Origin: Anaerolineaceae bacterium
Lineage (GTDB): Bacteria > Chloroflexota > Anaerolineae > Aggregatilineales > Phototrophicaceae
Direction: 5' to 3'
Assembly: GCA_002699585.1 (NCBI GenBank)
Contig: PABP01000038.1
Coordinates: 992,001-1,056,000, forward strand
DNA length: 64,000 nt
Under the pieces are notes generated by a model. That model was not told the origin of the DNA. It ran no database searches and saw only the letters and a list, made by a program, of their open reading frames with translations. The position numbers and the translations under genes were made by a program. Positions 53,563-61,105 of this stretch are shown one piece after another (the first letter of the stretch is position 1; each line of letters begins with the position of its first letter).

Positions 53563-55041
53563 TTATCCAAATAACGTCAGGAGTGCCGCACTCGCTGGTT
53601 CAATAATGCTATCCAGCAGGCCCGGCCACAGCCCAACCACAACAAGCGCGATTGCCAGGATGAAGATCGGCAGCCGCATAGACAACGGAATATTCGGCAG
53701 CGCTTCCCGCGAGGGACCGGGCTGCATATCGTAAAGCGTATTCACTATGGGTAAGAAGTAAGCCAATGCAGCGACGGTAAACAAAGCCGCCACCACAATC
53801 AATAAGACAATCCAGCCGGAGGGTTGCTGCACACCCGCCAGCAATATCTGGAATTTAGATACAAAGCCACCAAAGGGCGGCACACCCACCAAGCTGAGGC
53901 AGGCAGCGGCCAGCGAGAGCGCCACACCAGGGTAACGCTGGGCCAGCCCCTTGAGATCTTCAACGGTGAAATCCGCAGAAGCGCCATTGCGACATCCGGT
54001 CGCGTAGGCCAAGCCACCCAATGCCAAAAAGGCCAGGGCTTTCATCAGGCCGTGGATGAACAGGTGCAGCATGCCACTGCGCAAGCCCATCATCGACCCG
54101 GCGCTGATGCCAATGCCAATCGCCAGCACCACGTAACCAATGTGGCCAATGCTGGAATAGGCTAGAATGCGCTTCACTTTGGTCTGGCTGAAAGCCAGCA
54201 TGGTCCCGGCGGCGATGTTAATCATGCCCAGGGCCATTAGTAAGCCACCCCAGGCAGCAGGCGTCACAATGATGATGGCCAGCGCGCGCATCATGGCGAT
54301 CAGGCCCGTCATGGTGACAACACCGGACAGCAAGGCGCTAACGCCTGTCGGCGCTTCGCAGTAGGAATCCGGCAGCCAGGTGTAGTTGGGGAACAGGGCC
54401 AGCTTGACGCCAAAACCGAGTACAAACAGCGCACCGGCGACAATCAGCAGCGGCGACGCTGAGGCAGTCATCTCGTCGAGGTCGAGGGTGCCATTGTGCA
54501 TCAGCACCAGGGCGATGCCAAACAGCACCAAAATCGAGCCGCTAACGGTCTGGATGAAGTATTTGGTACTGGCACCGAGAGCGTCTTCGCGCTGGCGATG
54601 GTAGGCAACCAGTAGGTAAGACGAAATGGCCATGCCTTCAAACCAGACCCACATATTGAACAGGTCATTGGCGCACACCAGGCCGATGACAGTCCCTAAC
54701 ATCAGCAGCAGGGAGGCGTAGAATTTCTCTTCGCCCACCGTGCCAATGAGGTCCTCGCGGGAGAAGATCGTCACCAGCGTCGTCAGCAGCACAGCCAGCA
54801 CGATAATAACCAGGCCAATACCATCCAGGCGCAGGCTAATCGCCCCATATTCTATTTCCAGTACTTCGGAAGCAGCGAAAGCGCGCATGACGAAGAACAG
54901 CGCCAGCCAGATGGGCACCAACATCAACAGCGCCAGATCGCGGGCTTGTACCCGTTGCAACGCATTTTGCCGATGGCCAAAAGCAAATACCAACGGCGAT
55001 GTCACGCAGGGCAATCCGATGAGTCCAGCCAGCCAGGTCAT
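53563..55041 (-). CDS. Antiporter-like subunit (NuoN/NuoM/MrpD/MbhH homologue)
   Basis: The 492-residue, roughly 14-TM protein has the conserved acidic residue E135 in NMWVWFEGMAIS and K213 in GFGVKLALFPNYTWLPDSY, the Glu/Lys pair of the ion-translocation path. The family block APTGVSALLSGVVTMTGLIAM follows. It is the only large antiporter-like subunit in the cluster, so the pumping arm is minimal. ATG follows AAGGATAACC. Confidence 0.95.
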   Translation of the reverse strand: MTWLAGLIGLPCVTSPLVFAFGHRQNALQRVQARDLALLMLVPIWLALFFVMRAFAASEVLEIEYGAISLRLDGIGLVIIVLAVLLTTLVTIFSREDLIGTVGEEKFYASLLLMLGTVIGLVCANDLFNMWVWFEGMAISSYLLVAYHRQREDALGASTKYFIQTVSGSILVLFGIALVLMHNGTLDLDEMTASASPLLIVAGALFVLGFGVKLALFPNYTWLPDSYCEAPTGVSALLSGVVTMTGLIAMMRALAIIIVTPAAWGGLLMALGMINIAAGTMLAFSQTKVKRILAYSSIGHIGYVVLAIGIGISAGSMMGLRSGMLHLFIHGLMKALAFLALGGLAYATGCRNGASADFTVEDLKGLAQRYPGVALSLAAACLSLVGVPPFGGFVSKFQILLAGVQQPSGWIVLLIVVAALFTVAALAYFLPIVNTLYDMQPGPSREALPNIPLSMRLPIFILAIALVVVGLWPGLLDSIIEPASAALLTLFG

Positions 55042-55043
55042 GG

Positions 55044-55349
55044 TTATCCTTCCGGCTCGATGATTTCTTCGAGATCCAATGTGCCCATAGAGGCGCTCAA
55101 GCGTACAGCCATCGCCAAGCCGATGACAACAGCCATCGTATCAGCGGCGATGACGGTAATCGCCAAGCTTTGTCCCAAGGCCAGTTGGCCCGTCTGCGCA
55201 CCGGCAACGACCAACATCAACATAGCGGCTTTCACCATGATCTGGAGCGCTATGACGGCTTTCAGCACGTTGCGGGCGATCATCAGCCCGTATAGTCCGG
55301 TACCCAGTACAAACCAGGCCCCAATAAATAGCATGTGAACCGATGGCAT
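55044..55349 (-). CDS. NuoK/MrpC/MbhG-like membrane subunit
   Basis: The 101-residue protein has three TM helices and the NuoK-type ALGQSLAITVIAADTMAVVIGLAMAVRL end; the LIARN...ALQIMVKAAMLML helix matches TM2. It starts immediately after the stop of the preceding gene (TAAATG). Confidence 0.92.
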   Translation of the reverse strand: MPSVHMLFIGAWFVLGTGLYGLMIARNVLKAVIALQIMVKAAMLMLVVAGAQTGQLALGQSLAITVIAADTMAVVIGLAMAVRLSASMGTLDLEEIIEPEG

Positions 55350-55955
55350 TTACACCGGCTCCTTCTCCAATCTGCCAGATGGAGCTGACTGCATGCTATC
55401 GCTGAGTTCGGGGGCGTCAGAGGTTTGTGTTGTGTGCGTCGCGGAGGAAAGGGGTGTCGTAGAAGCTTGATGCTCAATGCGGTTGACTCGTACGCGCACG
55501 ATGTCATCGGATACGCTCAGCAAGCCAAGCACACCCAGGACACCGGCGAATATCAAGACGATCTGCGCAGCCATATCTAAGCCGCGCACTTGCCAGAGAA
55601 CCGCACCAAGGGGTTCGGTGATCACATCGACGGGTGCGGGCAAGCTATTGACGGTCATGCCAACGATGAGGGTCATCGCCAGTATGACGAAAATGAGCAG
55701 TGTCCGCCGCGATACATGGGGTGTTGGTGGGGGATCACCGATCATGGTGATGGCAAAGACCATCAGCACAGTGACCAACCCGGCCCCCACGCTCAATTCG
55801 ATAACTGCAATTTCCCAGGCACCTAGCTGGTACAACAAGATACCGACCAGGGCGCTGGTAGCAGCCAACCAGAGCGTCGCGTGAAGTAGACGTGTTGAAA
55901 CGACGGCGAGTAGTGCACAAAACACAGTGAGGATGATTAGAATCGCGGTTAACAT
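55350..55955 (-). CDS. MbhD/MrpA-C-terminal-like (DUF4040) subunit with a second domain
   Basis: The first 80 residues (LLHATLWLAATSALVGILLYQLGAWEIAVIELSVGAGLVTVLMVFAI) match the DUF4040/MbhD domain of Mrp-type complexes. Two further TM helices (about 85-105 and 130-150) resemble MbhE/MrpB, so two short subunits seem fused. The Ser/Thr/Glu-rich C-terminal tail of about 45 residues is unusual. It is the first gene of the 14.5-kb cluster; ATG follows AAGGAGCGTGG. The divergent 777-base region upstream should contain its promoter. Confidence 0.82.
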   Translation of the reverse strand: MLTAILIILTVFCALLAVVSTRLLHATLWLAATSALVGILLYQLGAWEIAVIELSVGAGLVTVLMVFAITMIGDPPPTPHVSRRTLLIFVILAMTLIVGMTVNSLPAPVDVITEPLGAVLWQVRGLDMAAQIVLIFAGVLGVLGLLSVSDDIVRVRVNRIEHQASTTPLSSATHTTQTSDAPELSDSMQSAPSGRLEKEPV

Positions 55956-56178
55956 GGTGGTCCACGCTCCTTACGCAAACCATAGCCTGCCAGCCCTTAC
56001 ACTCGTTAGTGCAAAAGCGCTGCATATCGGCTGACATCCGTCACATTCAGCCCATGACAATTCCCTTATGCGTGTACCTTTTGAGGACAAAATTCCCCTT
56101 ATTTTCACAGTATAGTGGGAACTATGCGACAGATGACATACAGTCAGTGTGACTTTACTGACATTCCTGGCTTGCGCT

Positions 56179-56194
56179 TGTGACAAAAATCACT
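56179..56194. promoter_or_regulatory. CRP/FNR-like palindrome in the divergent control region
   Basis: TGTGA-N6-TCACT, close to the TGTGA-N6-TCACA consensus of CRP-type regulators. It lies 223 bases upstream of the hydrogenase cluster and 538 bases upstream of the PEPCK-like gene. More TGACA/TGTGA half-sites flank it (56133-56165). Regulation of either side is inference. Confidence 0.45.
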
Positions 56195-56220
56195 AGGCGT
56201 ATGACAGGCATCAGCAGACA

Positions 56221-56318
56221 ATGAGGGTGAAACAAGTTTCTGCCAGATCAGTGGCGGGAGCGCAGCCGACATCGACCTCATCCACCACGCTAAGTACGCA
56301 TCCGCCTGCCGGGTGCGT
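56221..56318 (+). ncRNA. Candidate structured leader RNA with terminator-like hairpin
   Basis: ATGAGG (56221-56226) can pair with CCTCAT (56276-56281), enclosing CTGCCA-N6-TGGCGG (56240-56257). Then ACGCATCCG (56296-56304) pairs with CGGGTGCGT (56310-56318, one G-T pair), followed by TTTT. The nested stems with a downstream terminator resemble a riboswitch or attenuator about 415 bases ahead of the PEPCK-like gene, but I cannot match a known class and the T-run is short. Confidence 0.3.
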
Positions 56319-56373
56319 TTTCGCTTTAGTGCCGTTTAACAGTACGTTCTATTTAGGATGTTGATTTTTGAAA

Positions 56374-56415
56374 GTTGTGTTTAAGAAGTTGTGTTTAACA
56401 ACATGTTCTGTTTAA
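56374..56415 (+). repeat. Three short direct repeats upstream of the PEPCK-like gene
   Basis: GTTGTGTTTAA at 56374-56384 and 56388-56398, and GTTCTGTTTAA at 56405-56415. They may be operator half-sites. The rest of the 777-base gap 55956-56732 shows no convincing gene; an open frame at 56529-56729 has no coding character. Confidence 0.4.
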
Positions 56416-56732
56416 TGCACATCGCATGAAAATATTTTTACAGGACCCTATATATTGACGCGACGAAGCCCGCCGCACAACCACAAGGAAGCCACTATGC
56501 CGACAGATTCTTAACCGCTGTAGCCTGCATGAACCAGACAGAAAGGATCCGCCAGTCCATACACCAGAGTGACGCTCTGTCCCTACTTATACCTACCCCA
56601 AAAAGACGCAGTGCTGTCCTGATTCCATTTCATCGCCCCCGACAGTTCATCGTCCAGCTTTATGACTTGACCTGGGTATGCCACTCATCCCCAGGCACAT
56701 GCAAGCAAATAAACTTGCTTGAGGAGTGAACA

Positions 56733-58331
56733 ATGAAGATTTTACAGCACCACTCACAGCTCAACTTGTTGGGCATCAACCGCCCGAACCGCATTTACTG
56801 GCAAATGAATACCCCGCAACTGTACGAAGAAGCCGTACAACGTCATGAAGGCTATGTGGCCCACCTGGGGCCGCTTGTCGTCCGTACTGGCGATCAATCG
56901 ACACTGGCCCATAGTGACCGCTTCATCGTGGCCGAACCAGCCACCCAGGGCAATATTAGCTGGGGCGAGATCAATCGATCCTTCCAACCAGAGCGTTTTG
57001 ATAAGCTGCTACTGCGTATGGGCGCCTACTTCAACGGGTTGGATGTCTTCGTACAGGATGCGTATGTACGCACCTCGTCAGAGGGTGACTTGATGCCGCT
57101 GCGCGTCATTACAGAAACCGCATGGCACAATCTGTTCGTACGCAATACTTACCTGCATCCAGAGCCAGATGAACTCGACGACTTCGTGCCGGAATTCACC
57201 GTGATGCATGCCCCTGGCTTCCGGGCCAACCCGGAGCGTGACGGCACCAATTCCGATGTATTCGTGGTGATTCACCTCAGCCGTAAGCTGATCTTGATCG
57301 GTGGCACGAGCTTCGCTGGCGAAATCCAGAAGGCAATTTTCAGCGTCATCAATTACTTGCTGCCTCGCCAGGACATCCTGACGATTGAAGCCTCATCGAA
57401 TATCAACGACAAAGGTGAAGCGGCCCTGTTCGTCGGTGTGGATGGCAGTGGCAAGACCTGCCTGGCCACCGACAATACACGCCTGTTCCTGGGCGATACC
57501 GAGCATGGCTGGGACCACAACGGCATCTTCAGCATCAGCCGTGGTTGCTATGCAAACGTGCTGGGCCTGTCGATGGATGAGGCCACTGATGTCTGGCAGA
57601 CGACGCGGCGATTCGGCACATTGCTGGAAAATGTCGTGGTCGATGTCGAGACACGGCGGTTGGACTTAGATAACGACTCGTTCACGGAAAATACGCGGGC
57701 TTCCTACCCCATCAGCCACCTACTGCGCTCATCGCGCACGGGTATCGCCGAGCATCCGCACCATATCTTCCTGCTGGCGAAAGATGGCGATGGCGTACTG
57801 CCTGTCATCAGCAAGCTGACACCGGAACAAGCCTACTTCTTCTTCCTCAGTGGCTATACAACCGAAATCACATCGGATTATTATGGCAAACCGATTGCAC
57901 GGCGGCGCTTCAGCGCGTGCTATGGCGCACCCTTCATGCCCCTGCATCCAGGGCACTATGCGCAGATGTTCGCCGAGCGAGTCAACCTGTACAGACCCAA
58001 GGTCTGGCTGTTGAATACGGGTTGGATGGGTGGTGCGTTCGGCACAGGTGGCCGCGTTCCGGTGGAAGTCAGCCGGGCAGCAGTGCGCGCGGTACTCGGT
58101 GGCAAGCTAGACAATGTCGACTACATGACTGAAAGCACCTTCGGCCTTCAAATACCAAGCTACTGCCCTGGCATCCCAGAGAATATGCTGAATCCGGTCG
58201 CCAAATGGTCAGACAAAGCCAGTTATGACAAAGCGGCCCAGGCACTTAAAGTCGCCTTCGACGAGCACCTGGCCCAGTATCAGGATGAGGTCAATTCCGA
58301 ACTGCTAACGGCGCAACCGCGCTTTAGCTAA
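56733..58331 (+). CDS. ATP-type PEP carboxykinase homologue with altered active site
   Basis: The 532-residue protein aligns end to end with ATP-dependent PckA: DVFVQDAYV, GGTSFAGEIQKAIFSVINYLLP, P-loop GVDGSGKTCLATD (canonical GLSGTGKTTLS), GDTEHGWDHNGIF (canonical GDDEHGWDDDGVF), ENTRASYPI, FSACYGAPFMPLHP and LLNTGWMGGAFG. Compared with E. coli PckA as I recall it: K213, K254, T255, D268 and R333 are kept (K200, K241, T242, D255 and the Arg in ENTR). R65 (in GRSPKDK), Y207, K212, H232 and D269 are replaced by L58, F194, Q199, E219 and T256. H232 and D269 are Mn2+ ligands. It probably binds ATP, but normal PEPCK activity is doubtful. ATG follows GAGGAGTGAACA. Confidence 0.85.
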   Translation: MKILQHHSQLNLLGINRPNRIYWQMNTPQLYEEAVQRHEGYVAHLGPLVVRTGDQSTLAHSDRFIVAEPATQGNISWGEINRSFQPERFDKLLLRMGAYFNGLDVFVQDAYVRTSSEGDLMPLRVITETAWHNLFVRNTYLHPEPDELDDFVPEFTVMHAPGFRANPERDGTNSDVFVVIHLSRKLILIGGTSFAGEIQKAIFSVINYLLPRQDILTIEASSNINDKGEAALFVGVDGSGKTCLATDNTRLFLGDTEHGWDHNGIFSISRGCYANVLGLSMDEATDVWQTTRRFGTLLENVVVDVETRRLDLDNDSFTENTRASYPISHLLRSSRTGIAEHPHHIFLLAKDGDGVLPVISKLTPEQAYFFFLSGYTTEITSDYYGKPIARRRFSACYGAPFMPLHPGHYAQMFAERVNLYRPKVWLLNTGWMGGAFGTGGRVPVEVSRAAVRAVLGGKLDNVDYMTESTFGLQIPSYCPGIPENMLNPVAKWSDKASYDKAAQALKVAFDEHLAQYQDEVNSELLTAQPRFS

Positions 58332-58345
58332 ATTTAAGCTACAAA

Positions 58346-58371
58346 CAGGGGAACCCGCACCGGTTCCCCTG
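58346..58371 (+). terminator. Terminator-like hairpin after the PEPCK-like gene
   Basis: CAGGGGAACC / GGTTCCCCTG perfect 10-base stem, six-base loop, 15 bases past the stop. No T-run follows, so termination may be inefficient or the hairpin may protect the mRNA end. Confidence 0.5.
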
Positions 58372-58479
58372 CGGCCGTGCGAGCCGCAACATTGATGGTG
58401 CCATTACAATCTAACTTACGTCCAACATTGCCTGTGCGGTTCGCCTTTCGTAAACGATTCGTTTTAAGGAGCGAACACC

Positions 58480-59916
58480 ATGCTAAAGGTACATCGGCTA
58501 GGGTTTGTGTTGGGCGTAATTATTTTGTTGTTTGGTGTGAGCAGCACGGTATGGGGCCAACGGGGCGACTGGTTCGAGGAGGAGTTCGACCATCGGATGC
58601 CGCGCGGCGATTGGGACTACTCCGACAATTGGCGCGTGAGCAGTGGCGTCGCGCGGACGACCAGCGATGGCGGTTTTATGTACTATCCCGGCCCGTATGA
58701 CGATATGGTGTTGCATACGCGCCTGCGCTGGGAAGCTGATGACGGACGAGTCGGCGTCTTTTTCCGTGCACAGGACGAAGGAACGATCATCTTCGTGCTG
58801 TTCCCTGACGGCATGCAACTCGAAGTCCCCATCGCGGGCACGGAAGATGTCGACGTCCTGGACGACACACCGCAGCACCCCGGCGACGGCTGGCATGATG
58901 TCATCTTATGGGCACAAGGCGAAGATCTGGTAGTCATCTTTGACTGGGAATTTGTGTTTGAAGAACGCATCGACGATCATGAGGGTGGTTTGGGCATCTT
59001 TGTCGATGGTGAAGGCCCCCTGGAAGTGGATTTCTTCCGCGTGGGACCGATGGAGCCGCTCGAAGACCTATTCCCCAACAACGTCGTGCCCAGCCACGAT
59101 TCAGCCGACAATGATGATACGAGCAATTCCGACACGAGCAGCACTGACACGAGCAGTCCAGGCGTGAGCAGCACCCAAACGAGTGGCAGCGGTGACAATG
59201 ACGGCTGGGAAACTGATGTCGCCATCACCGACCTGTTCCTGGAAAGCGCGGGCCAGATGAACATGCGTATCACCAATCATGGTCCAAAGGTGATGAACAA
59301 CGTCAACGTACCCGTGCAGTGCGAGGCATTTGGCTCCAATGACTCTGGCGCGCAAACGCACCGTCCCCCTGTGAACTGGGTCTTTACCATGTCGGCTGCA
59401 CCGGGCCAGACGGAAACCTTTATGACCAACTGGACGCTCGACCGCAATGCTTACATGTGGACTGTGTATTGCCACACAAACACAGACTATGATGCTGATA
59501 CCAGCAATACGGAGTATAGTGAATCTTTTGAGCAACCGCAGCCTCAGGATAATGGGGTTGGCGATGCACATATTCCGCAGTCGGACCTGGCGGTCACGGA
59601 CATCTATCCGCAAAGTATGCCACAAGGTACTATTTTCGTACGTGTGACCAACAACGGGCCGGAAGCCATCAATAGCGATGTCGGGTTAGCATGCACCGCC
59701 AAGATCTCTGGCGACCCCAATAACCCCGACGGAACGACAGCCAGCGTTTATTCGCCAATCAGCGTGAATTTGCAGCCAGGTGTTACTGAGGCGTTCCACA
59801 GCGGCCTGATGGTAAACGACACCAACACGTATCAGTATGATATCATCTGTACCGTCAACGCGGGTATTTTTGATCCTGTACCCGATAACAATTCCTATAA
59901 TGAGATAGTACCGTAA
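58480..59916 (+). CDS. Secreted protein: laminin-G/DUF1080-like domain plus two CARDB-like domains
   Basis: Signal peptide MLKVHRLGFVLGVIILLFGV, cut near VWGQ. Residues 28-200 form a concanavalin-like beta-sandwich (FMYYPGPYDDMVLHTRLRW, GRVGVFFRAQDEGTIIFVLF, GGLGIFVDGEGPLEVDFFRVG), as in sugar-binding LamG/DUF1080 modules. A Ser/Thr/Asp linker (about 205-245) is followed by two CARDB-type Ig repeats (AITDLFLESAGQMNMRITNHGP and LAVTDIYPQSMPQGTIFVRVTNNGP), each with a cysteine pair. It probably adheres to polysaccharide or cell surface. ATG follows AAGGAGCGAACACC. Confidence 0.8.
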   Translation: MLKVHRLGFVLGVIILLFGVSSTVWGQRGDWFEEEFDHRMPRGDWDYSDNWRVSSGVARTTSDGGFMYYPGPYDDMVLHTRLRWEADDGRVGVFFRAQDEGTIIFVLFPDGMQLEVPIAGTEDVDVLDDTPQHPGDGWHDVILWAQGEDLVVIFDWEFVFEERIDDHEGGLGIFVDGEGPLEVDFFRVGPMEPLEDLFPNNVVPSHDSADNDDTSNSDTSSTDTSSPGVSSTQTSGSGDNDGWETDVAITDLFLESAGQMNMRITNHGPKVMNNVNVPVQCEAFGSNDSGAQTHRPPVNWVFTMSAAPGQTETFMTNWTLDRNAYMWTVYCHTNTDYDADTSNTEYSESFEQPQPQDNGVGDAHIPQSDLAVTDIYPQSMPQGTIFVRVTNNGPEAINSDVGLACTAKISGDPNNPDGTTASVYSPISVNLQPGVTEAFHSGLMVNDTNTYQYDIICTVNAGIFDPVPDNNSYNEIVP

Positions 59917-59981
59917 GTGTTAACGCGCCAGTGACGAAAAATGCGTTAGATTAGAAGAATAAGGCGAGTTCGCCAAACATG

Positions 59982-60001
59982 GGGCACCTCATCAGGTGCC
60001 C
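59982..60001 (+). terminator. Intrinsic terminator-like hairpin
   Basis: GGGCACCT-CATC-AGGTGCCC stem-loop followed by TCATTTAAA, 66 bases past the secreted-protein stop. Confidence 0.6.
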
Positions 60002-60067
60002 TCATTTAAAAAGACTGTTTTCGCTCGATAGTGATGCGAGCGGCATATATTTACACGGTGTGATATT

Positions 60068-60454
60068 TTGAGTTCCGAACCTAGATTTCGTATTTCTTTT
60101 TGGATTGAGTGGGGACCCTCCGCTTACCTGTGGGCACGCAACCAGGCAGCGGAAGATGTATTCGGCGGCCCGAACATACCCGCAGATCAGATCCCTATTT
60201 CTGAACAACTTTATGAGCGCGGGGAAGCCTTAGCTGAGTGGTACCAAAATTCGTTGAACTGGGATTTCCCAAACTTCCCCGGCCCCTGGCGTCAGGATGA
60301 GTGTGACGCCTTCAGAGAACACGCACGGGCATTTTTCATGGACCTGTGCTATGAACTCGGCCCCGAATTTGAAGTGACGTACGATCAGGTTGAGCCGGAT
60401 GAAGACCCCGACTTAGACGCCTATCTACACGATCCGCACAACTTCCGGCGGTAA
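60068..60454 (+). CDS. Small acidic protein of unknown function, TTG start
   Basis: There is no ATG in frame before residue 80, so the only plausible start is TTG at 60068, with a poor ribosome-binding site. The 128-residue product is rich in Trp, Tyr, Asp and Glu (WIEWGPSAYLWARNQAAED, SLNWDFPNFPGPW, YDQVEPDEDPDLDAYLHD). It is soluble without a known motif; the look recalls small immunity or antitoxin-like proteins, but I have no direct evidence. It converges with def and ends one base before the def stop. Confidence 0.55.
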   Translation: MSSEPRFRISFWIEWGPSAYLWARNQAAEDVFGGPNIPADQIPISEQLYERGEALAEWYQNSLNWDFPNFPGPWRQDECDAFREHARAFFMDLCYELGPEFEVTYDQVEPDEDPDLDAYLHDPHNFRR

Positions 60455-61006
60455 TTACGATTTCCCCATAAATGGCAAGCTGTTCAGCGGCACATATTTG
60501 TGGCCATCTTCGGTATCGACCGATAGATATAGCTCACCGTCTTGCGGCAGGCGGTCGGTGAAAAAGACACCGTCGAGGTGGTCGATTTCGTGATGCACCA
60601 GAATGGCGTCGATGCCCTCGACGCGCATCTCGAATGCCTTACCGTCTAAATCCTGCGCGCGGAAGCGCAGCCAACTCGGTCGCAGGGTATCCCAGGTGAC
60701 GACGCGCGGCAGGCTCAGGCAACCATCGAAGCCTTTGGCAAGCGGCCCTTTTTCTAAAATCACCGGGTTGATGAGTTCGCGCGGTGGCTCCATTTCGCCC
60801 GATTCCTGCCCCAAACGCACGACAACCACCCGCTTATGCACATCAATCTGTGGTGCAGCCAGACCCGCGCCGGGGTTGGCCAGCAGTGTTTCCTTGAGGT
60901 CATCCACCAGTTGGCGGATGCTCTCGTCACGCTTTTTGACCTTGACGGATTTTTTCCTGAGTTTGGCTTCGTCCTGGGGATAAATGAGGATGTCTCTGAT
61001 GGTCAT
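60455..61006 (-). CDS. def: Peptide deformylase
   Basis: Start ATG at 61006 behind AGGACGCCTT. The 183-residue enzyme has the three motifs: GAGLAAPQ (46-53), GCLSLP with metal ligand C96, and HEIDH (139-143) supplying H139, E140 and H143. Motif 2 reads DGCLS and not EGCLS. It removes the formyl group from nascent proteins at the ribosome exit. A basic insert near residues 16-26 (RKKSVKVKKRD) is present. Confidence 0.95.
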   Translation of the reverse strand: MTIRDILIYPQDEAKLRKKSVKVKKRDESIRQLVDDLKETLLANPGAGLAAPQIDVHKRVVVVRLGQESGEMEPPRELINPVILEKGPLAKGFDGCLSLPRVVTWDTLRPSWLRFRAQDLDGKAFEMRVEGIDAILVHHEIDHLDGVFFTDRLPQDGELYLSVDTEDGHKYVPLNSLPFMGKS

Positions 61007-61040
61007 AAGGCGTCCTGTATGGGCAACTTGAAAAAACAAT

Positions 61041-61067
61041 CATACCCCAGACGCCGCCTGGGGTATG
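61041..61067 (-). terminator. Intrinsic terminator of the beta-propeller gene
   Basis: CATACCCCAG / CTGGGGTATG perfect stem with a seven-base loop, followed on the minus strand by ATTGTTTTTTC. Confidence 0.85.
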
Positions 61068-61105
61068 TATTTAACCTGATATGAGGTGCGTGCTAAGAAG
61101 TTTTT

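Noticed and set aside
49693-55955. Complex I (NADH:quinone oxidoreductase) operon
   Set aside because: The NuoD homologue keeps RICGIC and DPCFSC nickel ligands and the NuoB homologue has CNGC in place of CC; NuoE, F and full G are missing. It is a group 4 hydrogenase.
55971-56186. Minus-strand frame upstream of the hydrogenase cluster
   Set aside because: Composition fits intergenic sequence with operator-like repeats; no motif.
56529-56729. Short open frame (66 codons) upstream of the PEPCK-like gene
   Set aside because: No ribosome-binding site, low-complexity translation without family resemblance; it probably is leader sequence.
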